Assembly: GCA_023015935.1 (NCBI GenBank)
Contig: JALKAY010000002.1
Span: 62,001-126,000, forward strand
Reading direction: 5' to 3'
DNA from: Flavobacteriaceae bacterium F08102
Lineage (GTDB): Bacteria > Bacteroidota > Bacteroidia > Flavobacteriales > Flavobacteriaceae
DNA length: 64,000 nt
Positions within the stretch are counted from its first letter, which is position 1. Every line of letters starts with the position of its first letter. Positions 36,976-46,641 of this stretch are shown here, one piece after another. Under the pieces are notes generated by a model. That model had not been told where the DNA came from. It saw only the letters and a program-made list of their open reading frames with translations, and searched no databases. Made by a program: the position numbers and the translations under genes.

Positions 36976-37702
36976 TTTTAAGGCCTACGGACTCTCTTTT
37001 CGGATGATGTCTGATTTACGATTGTGGAGTTTTTTTATGATTCCGATGTTGATTAGTATTTTGACAGCTATTGGATTAGGGGTTGCGGCCTACAATTTAT
37101 CGGATAATATTGGGGTTTATATAGGTAAAATATGGCCATGGGAATGGGGGAGTCAAACCTTTTTAACGATTGGGAGTGTATTGGGGGGGATTGTTGTTTT
37201 GAGTCTAGGGTTGATCTTGTATAAACATATTGTCATGGCGTTGTCAGCGCCTTTTATGAGTGCCGTGTCTGAAAAAATAGAGGCGCATATGTTGGGGATA
37301 GATCGGAAACATTTGCATGTTTCATCAAGTTTTTTGACGCTTTTGTGGAGAGGAATTCGTATAAATGTACGTAATCTTGTAAGGGAGTTAGTTGTGACTA
37401 TTCCGTTGTTGTTGATTGGATTAGTACCTTTGTTTACACCTATTACTACAACGCTTATTTTTATTGTTCAGGGTTATTTTGCAGGATTTGGAAATATGGA
37501 TTACACTTTGGAGCGCCATTATACATACCGAGAAAGTGTTCTTTTTGTAAAGTCAAATAGAGGGTTGGCGTTGGGAAATGGAATTGGTTTTATGTTGATT
37601 TTGATGATTCCTGTTGTTGGATTTATTATCGTTTTGCCTTTGGCGGTAACAGCTGCATCTATTAGTACCATAGAAAAAATTAATAAGTCAATGCAAGCGT
37701 AA
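36953..37702 (+). CDS. EI24/CysZ-type membrane protein
   Basis: 249 residues with several long hydrophobic segments (about 22-45, 62-98, 140-175, 208-235). The block IVMALSAPFMSAVSEKIEAH with the later LVPLFTPITTTLIFIVQGYF fits the EI24 domain. E. coli CysZ imports sulfate; the Bacteroidota members have not been clearly assigned. It overlaps the DUF6973 gene by 23 bp and is followed 7 bp later by a GNAT gene, so the three look co-expressed. Confidence 0.82.
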   Translation: MLKHVLTSFKAYGLSFRMMSDLRLWSFFMIPMLISILTAIGLGVAAYNLSDNIGVYIGKIWPWEWGSQTFLTIGSVLGGIVVLSLGLILYKHIVMALSAPFMSAVSEKIEAHMLGIDRKHLHVSSSFLTLLWRGIRINVRNLVRELVVTIPLLLIGLVPLFTPITTTLIFIVQGYFAGFGNMDYTLERHYTYRESVLFVKSNRGLALGNGIGFMLILMIPVVGFIIVLPLAVTAASISTIEKINKSMQA

Positions 37703-37709
37703 ATATCGG

Positions 37710-38249
37710 ATGGAGTATCACGGAGTTGATTTTAGTCTAGTTAGGTTACGCGAGGAAGATGCGTGTAGTTTGAATCAAATGATGTTGGCGAATAGGGAGC
37801 GATTTGAACAATTTTTACCCGTTACCCTTGCGCAGAACACAAATCTATATGGGAGTGAGATTTACATCAGTACAAAATCTATAGAATGGTCTAATGGGAT
37901 TAATTATACGCTTGCGATTAAATCGGTTCATGATAATGAAATTGCTGGATTGATTATCCTTAAGAATTTGGATGTAGCGAAAAGGCAAGGTGAATTTGCT
38001 TATTGTATAAGTGAGGAATTTGGGGGAAAAGGATGGGTTACAAAAGCTGTTGGTGTTTTTGTAGAAATGGCCGTAGAATATTTGCAAATATGTAATTTTC
38101 AGATTATTGCGCATGTTGAAAATTACCCGAGTATTAACGTGGCGAAGAACAATGGGTTTCGATGGGTAAAAACCCTTGAAAATTCACATATTGATGTCGA
38201 GGGGCAACCTATGGATATGGAGCTTTTTGAGTTAAATGTTAAAAATTAG
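37710..38249 (+). CDS. RimJ/RimL-type GNAT acetyltransferase
   Basis: 179 residues. GNAT features: VRLREEDACSLNQMML at the N-terminus, GLIILKNLDVAKRQGEFAYC, and the acetyl-CoA loop region GKGWVTKAVGVFVEMAVEYL with NVAKNNGFRWVKTLENS near the end. Resembles protein N-terminal or small-molecule acetyltransferases. The substrate is unknown. About 200 bp follow without a gene. Confidence 0.85.
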   Translation: MEYHGVDFSLVRLREEDACSLNQMMLANRERFEQFLPVTLAQNTNLYGSEIYISTKSIEWSNGINYTLAIKSVHDNEIAGLIILKNLDVAKRQGEFAYCISEEFGGKGWVTKAVGVFVEMAVEYLQICNFQIIAHVENYPSINVAKNNGFRWVKTLENSHIDVEGQPMDMELFELNVKN

Positions 38250-38452
38250 TAGGGCGACTTTCTGATTGTCGATCTTTATTTTTGAATTATTCCTAAAAAT
38301 TACTCTTTAAAATTGAGAATAAATTAATTTTTTTGCGACTCTCTGCTATTTATTGTGAATAGTCTAAAATTTACACTTGACTGGTTGAAATTTATTCCTT
38401 TTGCATTCTATAATTTTTTAACTTGCGGCTTTAAAAAAAAACTCAACATCAC

Positions 38453-39784
38453 ATGGCAAAATTTGAATTAAAACTCCCTAAAATGGGTGAAAGTGTTGCT
38501 GAAGCAACGATAACGTCTTGGTTGAAAGAGGTGGGGGACACCATTGAATTAGATGAGGCGATTGTAGAAATTGCAACTGATAAAGTAGATTCAGAAGTTC
38601 CAAGTGAAGTTGAAGGGGTCTTGATTGAACGATTGTTTGAGGTTGATGATGTGGTAAAAGTAGGTGAGACCTTAGCGATTATTGAAGTTGAGGGGGGGGA
38701 TAGTGAATCTAAATCAACGAGCTCTTCGAAATCAGAACCTACGGTATCTCAACCCAAACCGTCTGTACTTCAAGAAGTGGAAAAACCGTTGGCAGCAGTC
38801 ACAGCTGCGAGTCCAGTTGAAATAAAATCTACAAATACTCGATTTTATTCACCATTGGTAAAAACCATCGCTAAAAAAGAGCAGATTAGTGAAGCAGAGT
38901 TAGCGCAAATTCCTGGGACAGGTAAGGATGGTCGTGTGACAAAAGACGATATGCTTAATTATTTAAAGCATAGAGGGACTGGACAACAAAATAATACAAA
39001 TCAGGGAGTATTACCGTCTGCAGGCTTGAAAGAGACCGCTCAAAAACCAGTGAGTGCTCCAGTGTCAGTTAGCGGAGGAGATGAAATTGTTGAGATGACA
39101 AGAATGGGTAAATTAATTGCTCATCATATGATTGATTCTGTACAAACATCAGCACATGTTCAATCTTTTATTGAGGTAGATGTTACTAATATTGTACATT
39201 GGAGAAATAGAATTAAAAATAAATTTTTTGAGCGAGAAGGTGAAAAAATAACCTTTACGCCAATTTTTATGGAAGCTGTTGCGAAGGCTATAAAGGAATT
39301 CCCAATGATTAATATCAGTGTTGACGGAGATAAAATCATTAAAAAGAAAAACATCAATCTAGGGATGGCAGCTGCATTACCTGATGGTAATTTAATTGTG
39401 CCGGTAATAAAAAACGCAGATCAACTAAATTTGGTTGGTATGACACGGGTAGTCAATGATTTGGCTACAAGAGCTCGGTCAAATAATCTTAAGCCAGATG
39501 ATGTTCAAGGAGGAACTTATACCGTAACCAATGTTGGAAGTTTTGGAAGTGTTATGGGAACTCCAATTATTAATCAACCTCAAGTGGCTATTTTGGCCTT
39601 GGGAGCAATTCGGAAAGTACCCGCTGTTATTGAAACAAAAGAAGGTGATTTTATAGGTATTAGACATAAAATGTTCTTGTCGCATTCTTATGATCATCGA
39701 GTGGTTAATGGAGCTTTAGGTGGTACATTTATTAAACGTGTTGCTGAACTTCTTGAGGGATTTGATGTAAATCGCGAATTTTAA
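38453..39784 (+). CDS. 2-oxoacid dehydrogenase E2 (dihydrolipoyl acyltransferase)
   Basis: 443 residues. N-terminal lipoyl domain (about 1-75, lipoylated Lys in EIATDKVDSEVPSE), a Ser/Pro-rich linker (80-130), a peripheral-subunit-binding domain (about 132-168, with TGKDGRVTKDDM) and the catalytic domain with the active His in SHSYDHRVVNGALGG. Branched-chain 2-oxoacid dehydrogenase E2 is the best guess; pyruvate or 2-oxoglutarate cannot be ruled out. E1 and E3 genes are not adjacent. Confidence 0.93.
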   Translation: MAKFELKLPKMGESVAEATITSWLKEVGDTIELDEAIVEIATDKVDSEVPSEVEGVLIERLFEVDDVVKVGETLAIIEVEGGDSESKSTSSSKSEPTVSQPKPSVLQEVEKPLAAVTAASPVEIKSTNTRFYSPLVKTIAKKEQISEAELAQIPGTGKDGRVTKDDMLNYLKHRGTGQQNNTNQGVLPSAGLKETAQKPVSAPVSVSGGDEIVEMTRMGKLIAHHMIDSVQTSAHVQSFIEVDVTNIVHWRNRIKNKFFEREGEKITFTPIFMEAVAKAIKEFPMINISVDGDKIIKKKNINLGMAAALPDGNLIVPVIKNADQLNLVGMTRVVNDLATRARSNNLKPDDVQGGTYTVTNVGSFGSVMGTPIINQPQVAILALGAIRKVPAVIETKEGDFIGIRHKMFLSHSYDHRVVNGALGGTFIKRVAELLEGFDVNREF

Positions 39785-39864
39785 TAACCGAGCTATCCGT
39801 TAATAAATTAAGGAGATTGTTTGTAACTCTACCCTAAATTAGAGGGTCTCTTATAGCTAATTTG

Positions 39865-39872
39865 TAACTTTG
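39865..39872 (+). promoter_or_regulatory. Candidate -7 element for the exonuclease gene
   Basis: TAACTTTG is an exact match to TAnnTTTG, 16 bp before the ATG at 39889. No TTG at the usual -33 position. Confidence 0.35.
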
Positions 39873-39888
39873 ATTTTTTAATCAAATT

Positions 39889-40665
39889 ATGGAATTAAGA
39901 CTAAAAAGACCTATCGTATTTTTCGACTTAGAAACGACGGGTGTAAATATTGCGAAAGATAGAATTGTTGAAATCTCAATTTTAAAAGTTTATCCTAACG
40001 GTAACAAAGAGAGTAAAACATGGTTGGTTAACCCCGAAATGGAAATCCCTCCGGAGGTTGTTGCGATTCATGGAATTACGAATGAAAAGGTTGTTACCGA
40101 ACCTACTTTTAAGGAGCTTGCTCCAGAAATTAATGCGCTTATTGAAGGCTGTGATCTTGCAGGGTTTAACTCAAACCGATTTGACATACCACTATTAGCA
40201 GAAGAATTATTGCGAGCAGGCATAGATTTTGATATGAAAAATAGGGTAGGTATTGATGTGCAAGTTATTTACCATAAAAAAGAACAGCGAACTTTAAGTG
40301 CTGCCTATCAGTTTTATTGTGATAAAAACTTAGATAATGCACACTCTGCAGAAGCAGATACTTTTGCGACCTACGAAATTTTAAAAGCACAATTAGATCA
40401 ATATGAAGATTTAGAAAACGATGTGAATTTTTTACATGAATTTTCTTCTCATACGAAAAGAGCTGATTTTGCAGGGTTTATCACCTATGACGAAGACGGA
40501 GATGAAGTGTTTACATTTGGTAAATATAAAGGTAAGAAAGTAGTTGAGGTATTACAAAAGGATAAAGGGTATTTCTCATGGATTCAAAATGCAGATTTTC
40601 CTTTGTACACTAAAAAAGTATTGACTGCAATTAAATTGCGAAGTTTGAATAATAAACTAGAATAA
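39889..40665 (+). CDS. DnaQ-like 3'-5' exonuclease with C-terminal DUF3820-like part
   Basis: 258 residues. DEDDh exonuclease domain (about 8-180): VFFDLETTGVN (first acidic pair), GFNSNRFDIPLLAEE, and HSAEADTFATYEIL (His-x4-Asp). The C-terminal 75 residues (TFGKYKGKKVVEVLQKDKGY) look like the small domain found in DUF3820 proteins. It could be a proofreading or processing nuclease. A 1-bp gap leads into the next gene, and the GH3 fusion follows 1 bp after that. Confidence 0.88.
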   Translation: MELRLKRPIVFFDLETTGVNIAKDRIVEISILKVYPNGNKESKTWLVNPEMEIPPEVVAIHGITNEKVVTEPTFKELAPEINALIEGCDLAGFNSNRFDIPLLAEELLRAGIDFDMKNRVGIDVQVIYHKKEQRTLSAAYQFYCDKNLDNAHSAEADTFATYEILKAQLDQYEDLENDVNFLHEFSSHTKRADFAGFITYDEDGDEVFTFGKYKGKKVVEVLQKDKGYFSWIQNADFPLYTKKVLTAIKLRSLNNKLE

Positions 40666-40666
40666 T

Positions 40667-41167
40667 ATGCTGATAGATTTTAACAAACTCCCAGATACTT
40701 CGAGAATATGGATATATCAAGCAAATAGAACGTTAACGCGAGATGAGGTACAACAGGTAAAAAGCCATATGAATGCTTTTTTGCCTACTTGGAAAAGTCA
40801 TGGTGAAGAGATTAATGTATCAATGAATTTGGCTTATAATCAATTTTTGGTGTTGGCTGTAGATGAAAGTCTTACAGGTGCATCAGGATGTAGTATTGAT
40901 TCTTCGGTGAGAGCGGTGAGCGCATTAGGTCAATTGTTGAATGTTGATTTTTTTAATAAACTCAATATAGCCTACCTTCAAGAGGATAAGGTGTATACAG
41001 TATCGGTTCCAAAATTTAAGGAGCTGGTCGTTCGAAAAGAAGTGACCGAGAATACGTTGGTGTTTAACAATATGATCACAAAGAAAGGAGACCTCGAAAA
41101 GCAATGGATAATCCCTGCGAAAGACAGTTGGTTGTGTAAATATTTTAAAACAGAATCTTCTATTTAA
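40667..41167 (+). CDS. Conserved Bacteroidota protein, often mislabelled ABC transporter ATPase
   Basis: 166 residues. Homologues are widespread in Bacteroidota and start with a similar SRIWIYQANRTLTRDEVQQ block, followed by WKSHGEEI, LAVDESLTGASGCSIDSSVR and WIIPAKDSWLCKYF. No Walker A or B motif is present, so the ABC ATPase name in databases has no support here. Function unknown. It is tightly packed between the exonuclease and GH3 fusion genes, with 1 bp on each side. Confidence 0.85.
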   Translation: MLIDFNKLPDTSRIWIYQANRTLTRDEVQQVKSHMNAFLPTWKSHGEEINVSMNLAYNQFLVLAVDESLTGASGCSIDSSVRAVSALGQLLNVDFFNKLNIAYLQEDKVYTVSVPKFKELVVRKEVTENTLVFNNMITKKGDLEKQWIIPAKDSWLCKYFKTESSI

Positions 41168-41168
41168 T

Positions 41169-44084
41169 ATGAAATTAGTTTTTTCGATTTGTTTTTTATT
41201 AAGTGCAATTTGTGTAAGAGCACAAGTGGATCCCTTGTTGAAAAGGGATACGTATGGGCAGGAAGTTTGGGTAGATAGTATTGTTAAAACGATGAGTATT
41301 GATCAAAAAATTGGTCAATTATTTATGGTTCAAGCTTATTCAAATAGAGATGATAAACATAAGCATGAGATCGAAAAATTGATTAAAAAATATGAAATTG
41401 GAGGGCTGATTTTTATGCAAGGAACACCTGATAAACAGATACGATTAAATAACCATTATCAATCCATTGCAAAAATTCCGCTCTTGATCGGCTTTGATGG
41501 TGAATGGGGACTGGATATGCGTTTACAAAATACATATCGATTTCCTTGGAATATGGCTTTAGGCGCTATTCAAGACAATGAATTAATTGAAGACTTTGGA
41601 CGAATGCTTGGTCAGCATTGTAAGCGAGTAGGTATTCACATTAATTTTGCTCCTGTAGCTGACATAAATATCAATCCCAAAAATCCGATTATTGGAAATC
41701 GTTCTTTTGGAGAAGATCGAGAAAATGTAATGCAAAAAGCGGTTGCATTTACCAAAGGAATTCAAAGTCAAGATGTTTTGGCATGTGGAAAACACTTTCC
41801 TGGACACGGAGATACAGATGCTGATTCGCATAAAACATTACCTACAATTCCCTTTAGTAAACAGCGGTTAGATTCTGTAGAATTGTATCCTTATAAAGAA
41901 TTGTTTAAACATGGATTAGCATCTGTCATGACTGCACATTTGAGTGTGCCAAGTTATGAACCAAACACGAGTTTGCCGTCTTCGTTATCGCCAAATATCG
42001 TGACGGGTCTTCTCAAAGAGAAAATGGGATTTGAAGGTTTGATTATTACGGATGGACTAAATATGAAGGGGGCGGCCAATTTTTCATCTTCTGCAGAAAT
42101 AAATTTAGAAGCCATACTAGCAGGAAATGACATGCTATTAATTCCTCAAGAAATTCCAGCTACCATAAAATTCATGAAAGAAGCTGTTGAAAGTGGAAAA
42201 TTAACAGAAGAACGTTTGAATGAATCAGTGCAAAAAATACTTAAAGCAAAGTATTGGGCTGGACTTAAGTATTATAGGCCTATTGATACGGTTAATTTAC
42301 ATGCGGATTTGACCGGAATATCGGCTCAAGTACTGCATCGAAAACTAGTTGATAACTCCATTACCTTGCTAAAAAACGATCGTAAAACGCTTCCAATTAA
42401 TGATTTGGTATCGGCTAAAATTGCCTATGTTAAATTGGGTGATAGTGATAATGACACTTTTGTAAATCGATTAAGAGATTATGCCCAAGTGGATGTTGTT
42501 GAAGGGAAGACTATAGATGTTGTATTAGAACGTTTAAAACCGTACAATACGGTTATTATTGGATATCATAAATCTAATGAAACAGCATGGAAAGGGTTTA
42601 AGTTTTCTACAGAAGAATTGGTTTGGCTGCAGGAAATTGCCCGGAATAAAAAAGTAGTTTTAGATGTGTTTGCTAGCCCGTATAGCTTGTTAGACATTAA
42701 GTCGTTTGCAAATATTGATGGACTAATCGTTTCGTATCAAAACAGTGAAATTGCACAAGATATTTCAGCACAAAAAATTTTCGGGGCCTCTTCGATGAAA
42801 GGTAGAATTCCCGTTTCAATAAATGAAGATTTTCCAGTAGGAAGCGGTTTAAATTCGGCAAATCTCTATCGGTTGAGTTATGGCTTACCAGAAGAGGTTG
42901 GAATGAGTAGTGCAAGGTTAGCGAAGGTTGATTCGTTAGCTAACATTGTTATTGATAAGCGGATGGCCCCTGGAGCTCAAATTTTAGTAGCGAGAAAAGG
43001 AAAAGTTGTATATCGAAAAAGTTTTGGATATCACACGGCTAAAGGAATCACGAAGGTAGAGAACAATCACTTATTTGATATTGCATCAGTGACTAAAATT
43101 CTTGGCGCCTTACCATTAATTATGATGGCTGAGGAGGAAGGTAAGTTTGATATTGAAACAACGTTAGGTGAGTTGTTCCCAGTAATGAAATCTACCGACA
43201 AGGAAAATATTACCTTAAAAGCTGCTTTATCCCATTACGCACGGTTACAGGCCTGGATTCCATATTATCGAGAAACGCTCGATTCCATAACACATAAACC
43301 TTCAAAAAAATACTATCAATTTAAGCGATCTCCAAAGTTCAATGTTAAAGTAGCTCGTAATTTGTATATGCGAACTGATTATAAGGATACGATGATTGCG
43401 AAGATAGCTGAAACCTCATTATACCCTACGCTACGGTATAAATACAGTGGAATGATATTTTATTTGTTTAAAGATTATTTTGAAAAAACATATCATACTA
43501 CGATGGATAAATTAGTAAATGATCGTTTTTTTAAACCTTTAGGTGCGACAACGCTTACTTATAATCCCTTAGATAGATTTTCTCCTAAAATTATTGTGCC
43601 TACCGAGATTGACACCTATTATAGACATCAACTATTACACGGGTATGTGCACGATCAAGGAGCAGCTATGTTTGGTGGTGTAAATGGGAATGCTGGGTTG
43701 TTTTCTAATGCCAATGATGTTGCTAAAATGATGCAAATGTATTTGCAAGAAGGGTATTATGGAGGAAGACGTTACCTCAAGCCAACAACAATTCATACCT
43801 TTAATCATCGCTATTATGAAGAAGATAAAGTGAGGCGTGGTTTAGGTTTTGACAAACCGCAACTTAGTGAAAGTGAAAAAGCAACCTGTGGGTGTGTATC
43901 TTCTAAAAGTTTTGGGCACAGTGGATATACAGGGACCTATACTTGGGCTGATCCAGAGACTGAATTAGTCTATGTATTTTTGTCGAATAGAGTATACCCG
44001 AATGCCGCAAATAATAAATTAGTCCGTGAGAATTCTAGAACGGTTATACAACAATTTATTCAAGATGCCGTTGTAGGAAAATAG
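41169..44084 (+). CDS. Fusion: GH3 beta-N-acetylglucosaminidase + beta-lactamase-like hydrolase
   Basis: 971 residues with a signal peptide (MKLVFSICFLLSAICVRAQ). GH3 domain (about 30-370) has the NagZ-type loop GKHFPGHGDTDADSHKTLP (about 206-224) and the nucleophile in IITDGLNMKGA (D about 294). A GH3 C-domain follows (about 390-565). The last part (about 585-965) is a serine hydrolase with the S-x-x-K box in ASVTKILG (S about 640) and HSGYTGTY (about 917). The Y-x-N/D motif reads YSG. It probably cleaves peptidoglycan fragments in the periplasm and may act in cell-wall recycling. Confidence 0.93.
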   Translation: MKLVFSICFLLSAICVRAQVDPLLKRDTYGQEVWVDSIVKTMSIDQKIGQLFMVQAYSNRDDKHKHEIEKLIKKYEIGGLIFMQGTPDKQIRLNNHYQSIAKIPLLIGFDGEWGLDMRLQNTYRFPWNMALGAIQDNELIEDFGRMLGQHCKRVGIHINFAPVADININPKNPIIGNRSFGEDRENVMQKAVAFTKGIQSQDVLACGKHFPGHGDTDADSHKTLPTIPFSKQRLDSVELYPYKELFKHGLASVMTAHLSVPSYEPNTSLPSSLSPNIVTGLLKEKMGFEGLIITDGLNMKGAANFSSSAEINLEAILAGNDMLLIPQEIPATIKFMKEAVESGKLTEERLNESVQKILKAKYWAGLKYYRPIDTVNLHADLTGISAQVLHRKLVDNSITLLKNDRKTLPINDLVSAKIAYVKLGDSDNDTFVNRLRDYAQVDVVEGKTIDVVLERLKPYNTVIIGYHKSNETAWKGFKFSTEELVWLQEIARNKKVVLDVFASPYSLLDIKSFANIDGLIVSYQNSEIAQDISAQKIFGASSMKGRIPVSINEDFPVGSGLNSANLYRLSYGLPEEVGMSSARLAKVDSLANIVIDKRMAPGAQILVARKGKVVYRKSFGYHTAKGITKVENNHLFDIASVTKILGALPLIMMAEEEGKFDIETTLGELFPVMKSTDKENITLKAALSHYARLQAWIPYYRETLDSITHKPSKKYYQFKRSPKFNVKVARNLYMRTDYKDTMIAKIAETSLYPTLRYKYSGMIFYLFKDYFEKTYHTTMDKLVNDRFFKPLGATTLTYNPLDRFSPKIIVPTEIDTYYRHQLLHGYVHDQGAAMFGGVNGNAGLFSNANDVAKMMQMYLQEGYYGGRRYLKPTTIHTFNHRYYEEDKVRRGLGFDKPQLSESEKATCGCVSSKSFGHSGYTGTYTWADPETELVYVFLSNRVYPNAANNKLVRENSRTVIQQFIQDAVVGK

Positions 44085-44098
44085 CTAAACCTACTTAT

Positions 44099-44671
44099 AT
44101 GCGACATTTAACCGTACTCTTTTGTTTTTTTTCTTTGGGAATATTTGCCCAAACTATCAATACAACTGGAATTTATTACGCCCGTGAATTCAGTAAAGAC
44201 AAAGCTTTGTATAAAGCTAAAGAATTTGTAATGGAGGAAATTATAGGGCTTGATACGAAGGTGACTCGATTTAATGTAGATGCCTTGGCCGAAACTTCCT
44301 CAGGAGAATTAATTTCATTAGCCTATGCTTGTCATGAAAAAAATTTAGACGGTTTAGTCCTTGGTTTTTTTGGGAATCGTTGGGATAATTCGGGGGTTTT
44401 TTATCAAGCATTTGCCTTTAAAAATCTCCCTCGAAAGGCGGCTGTTGAGATGTTAACGAAACTCAATGAAGAAATAGAACGCAATGCAAAATACCTATCT
44501 GCAGATTCAGATAACAATAATGTTTATTTCCAATACGAGGATATCACTTTTTTAATTTATCGAGATTCAGGAATTAAGATACGGGTGTTTTGGCAAGATT
44601 TTGATGCCGAATGGGAGTCCAATTCCTTTGGTCGAACCAAGAGGCGTTTTGAGAAAAAGTTGGAAAATTAA
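44099..44671 (+). CDS. Secreted protein of unknown function
   Basis: 190 residues with a signal peptide (MRHLTVLFCFFSLGIFAQ). I do not recognise a family. The mature part is mixed alpha/beta, with aromatic-rich DGLVLGFFGNRWDNSGVFYQ and IYRDSGIKIRVFWQDFD. It follows the GH3 fusion by 14 bp and may share its transcript. It is convergent with the acyltransferase gene, only 15 bp away. Confidence 0.7.
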   Translation: MRHLTVLFCFFSLGIFAQTINTTGIYYAREFSKDKALYKAKEFVMEEIIGLDTKVTRFNVDALAETSSGELISLAYACHEKNLDGLVLGFFGNRWDNSGVFYQAFAFKNLPRKAAVEMLTKLNEEIERNAKYLSADSDNNNVYFQYEDITFLIYRDSGIKIRVFWQDFDAEWESNSFGRTKRRFEKKLEN

Positions 44672-44686
44672 GTATTTTCTGTTGAC

Positions 44687-45712
44687 TTATTTTGATTTGG
44701 CAGTTAGCCAAACTAACAATACACTAAATATGCCATAACTCCAGCCAACTGTATTTCCAAAAAAGAATCCTACGACTAAAGCTTGCAGGGTATAAAATAG
44801 AGGAAAGGCTGTTAATCCAACGGCTACTTTAGTGGTGCTTATAAACTCGGGCTCTTTTATGTTGGGTTCAATCATTTTATAGATTGCCATTGGGAGTATA
44901 CTGTTTATGGTAACAAGGCCTTTAAGAATGGGATATATCCGATTGGTTTTGGATTTTTGAACTGGTATTATGGGTTGATTTGATTGAAGCTTGGCATTAA
45001 TTTCATCTGGGTTTAAAAAATTTACATCTCCAAGAGAAGCTAATTTTTCATCGTATGTATCCATTGGGATATGAACGGTGAGTTTTTTCATTGCATCACT
45101 CACGACTTCTTTTAGGGTAAGAGCTGCGTTGTTTAGGTCTTCAGGGTGATAATAGTTATTTACGTTTATTGGCTCTCCGAATCGGATAGATACAGATTCG
45201 CCAAAGAGACGGGCATCGCTGTAATTGAGTCCTACAGGAATAATGGATAAGGGTAAGTCAGGGTGTTTTTCTAAGACTCCAAATGTTATTCGTGTAAATC
45301 CCTTACTTAAAGGGCGTACAAGGCGTCTAATATCATGCGTTCCTTCAGGAAATATCAGTAGGGTTTGTCCTTTGTGAAGTAGGTTAAAACAATAATTAAA
45401 GATGGCTTCATTTTTTGCTAATGAGGCTTTTCCGTCACGCATACGGTAAATGGGTAGCATATTGACTGTAGAGAGTAGCCATTTTACAAAAGGTATTTTA
45501 AAGGCACTTGCTCTGGTTAGAAAGTGTAAGCTTCTCGATGTATGCGTGGCAATGAGCAATGGGTCTAGTAAGGCGTTTTTGTGATTAGACACGAGTAAAA
45601 CGGCTCCTTTTTTAGGAATGTTTTCTTTACCAACTACAATTATTTTTTTATAAAAAAATAAGAGTCCTACAGCAATAAATGCTCTGTTCATATGATACCA
45701 AAGTCGCTTCAA
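44687..45712 (-). CDS. 1-acyl-glycerol-3-phosphate acyltransferase-like enzyme (PlsC type)
   Basis: 341 residues. Acyltransferase motif NHKNALLDP near residue 43 (a His and an Asp six residues later, as in Bacteroidota acyltransferases), then FPEGTHDIRRL and VGLNYSDARLFG. Two C-terminal hydrophobic segments (about 270-335) suggest a membrane anchor. Probably adds acyl chains to lysophosphatidate or similar lipids. It overlaps the symporter gene by 4 bp in a minus-strand run with DUF4159. Confidence 0.87.
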   Translation of the reverse strand: MKRLWYHMNRAFIAVGLLFFYKKIIVVGKENIPKKGAVLLVSNHKNALLDPLLIATHTSRSLHFLTRASAFKIPFVKWLLSTVNMLPIYRMRDGKASLAKNEAIFNYCFNLLHKGQTLLIFPEGTHDIRRLVRPLSKGFTRITFGVLEKHPDLPLSIIPVGLNYSDARLFGESVSIRFGEPINVNNYYHPEDLNNAALTLKEVVSDAMKKLTVHIPMDTYDEKLASLGDVNFLNPDEINAKLQSNQPIIPVQKSKTNRIYPILKGLVTINSILPMAIYKMIEPNIKEPEFISTTKVAVGLTAFPLFYTLQALVVGFFFGNTVGWSYGIFSVLLVWLTAKSK

Positions 45713-46641
45713 TTCGATATGATTTTTTGTGTTTTAGTAGACCAATAACTAGCCAATAGTAACCCTGATACGATGTCCCAAATTCCCCAAAAAGCAACAC
45801 ACAAAGCCATACCACCTAAACCGTCAAAGAAATCAAAGACAAGAAGGAGTCCAAGCCCCGAATTTTGTATACCAGTTTCAAGGGCTAAGGTTTTTCTGTT
45901 TCTAGTTGAAAGTCCCATTAATCTTGCAAATTGAAATCCCCCAATATAACCTGCAAAATTATGCAAAAGAACAATCATAAATACAAAGTGAATATGGGTA
46001 GTGAAAATGGTTAAATTATTTGAAAATGCAACGACAATAAAGATTAGGAAAATGACAAATGAAAGTGGTTTTAATACCTTTGATAAGGTGGCTGCTATTT
46101 GTTCAAAGTGATGCCGAACAAACATTCCAATTACTAAGGGTACGCCCAAGATTAAGGATACTAGTTTAACAAGCGCCCAAGGGTCTAATTGAACTTCTTT
46201 TAGAATTTCAGAAGTGGGACCGTATAAATTACCCCAAAAATGAAAGTTGATTGGGGTCATAAATACAGCAACTAAAGTCGCAAAAGCAGTTAGACTCACT
46301 GAGAGTGCTGCATTTCCGCCTGCCATTTGTGACATAAAATTAGAGATATTTCCCCCGGGACAAGCGGCAACCATAATCATTCCAAGGGCAATACTCGGTA
46401 ACGGATTTATCAAATAAATAAGTACAAAGGTTATTGCAGGGAAAAGAACAAATTGAGAAACTATCCCTGTAAAAAGAAGTTTTGGACGTTTAAATAAATG
46501 TTTAAAATCATCTAGGGTAATGCCAAGTGCAACACCAAACATGATAATTGCTAACGTAATATTTAGCAACCACAATCCGTTTGTGTCAAAATTAATCTTA
46601 AGATTATCCAATATGTAAGGGTCACTAATTCTTAAATACAT
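45709..46641 (-). CDS. Bile acid:sodium symporter (BASS) family protein
   Basis: 310 residues with about nine helices. BASS features: GVALGITLDDFKHLFKRPK near residue 40, MIMVAACPGGNISNFMSQMAGGNAALS (two pieces) with the Na-binding motif CPGG-x2-SN, and ETGIQNSGLGLLLV with the second Gly-Asn type site. Members move bile acids, steroids or pantoate; the substrate is unknown. The start at 46641 lies inside the end of the DUF4159 gene (17-bp overlap). Confidence 0.9.
   Translation of the reverse strand: MYLRISDPYILDNLKINFDTNGLWLLNITLAIIMFGVALGITLDDFKHLFKRPKLLFTGIVSQFVLFPAITFVLIYLINPLPSIALGMIMVAACPGGNISNFMSQMAGGNAALSVSLTAFATLVAVFMTPINFHFWGNLYGPTSEILKEVQLDPWALVKLVSLILGVPLVIGMFVRHHFEQIAATLSKVLKPLSFVIFLIFIVVAFSNNLTIFTTHIHFVFMIVLLHNFAGYIGGFQFARLMGLSTRNRKTLALETGIQNSGLGLLLVFDFFDGLGGMALCVAFWGIWDIVSGLLLASYWSTKTQKIISN

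Noticed and set aside
40667-41167. ABC transporter ATPase annotation often given to this family
   Set aside because: The 166-residue protein has no Walker A, Walker B or signature motif.
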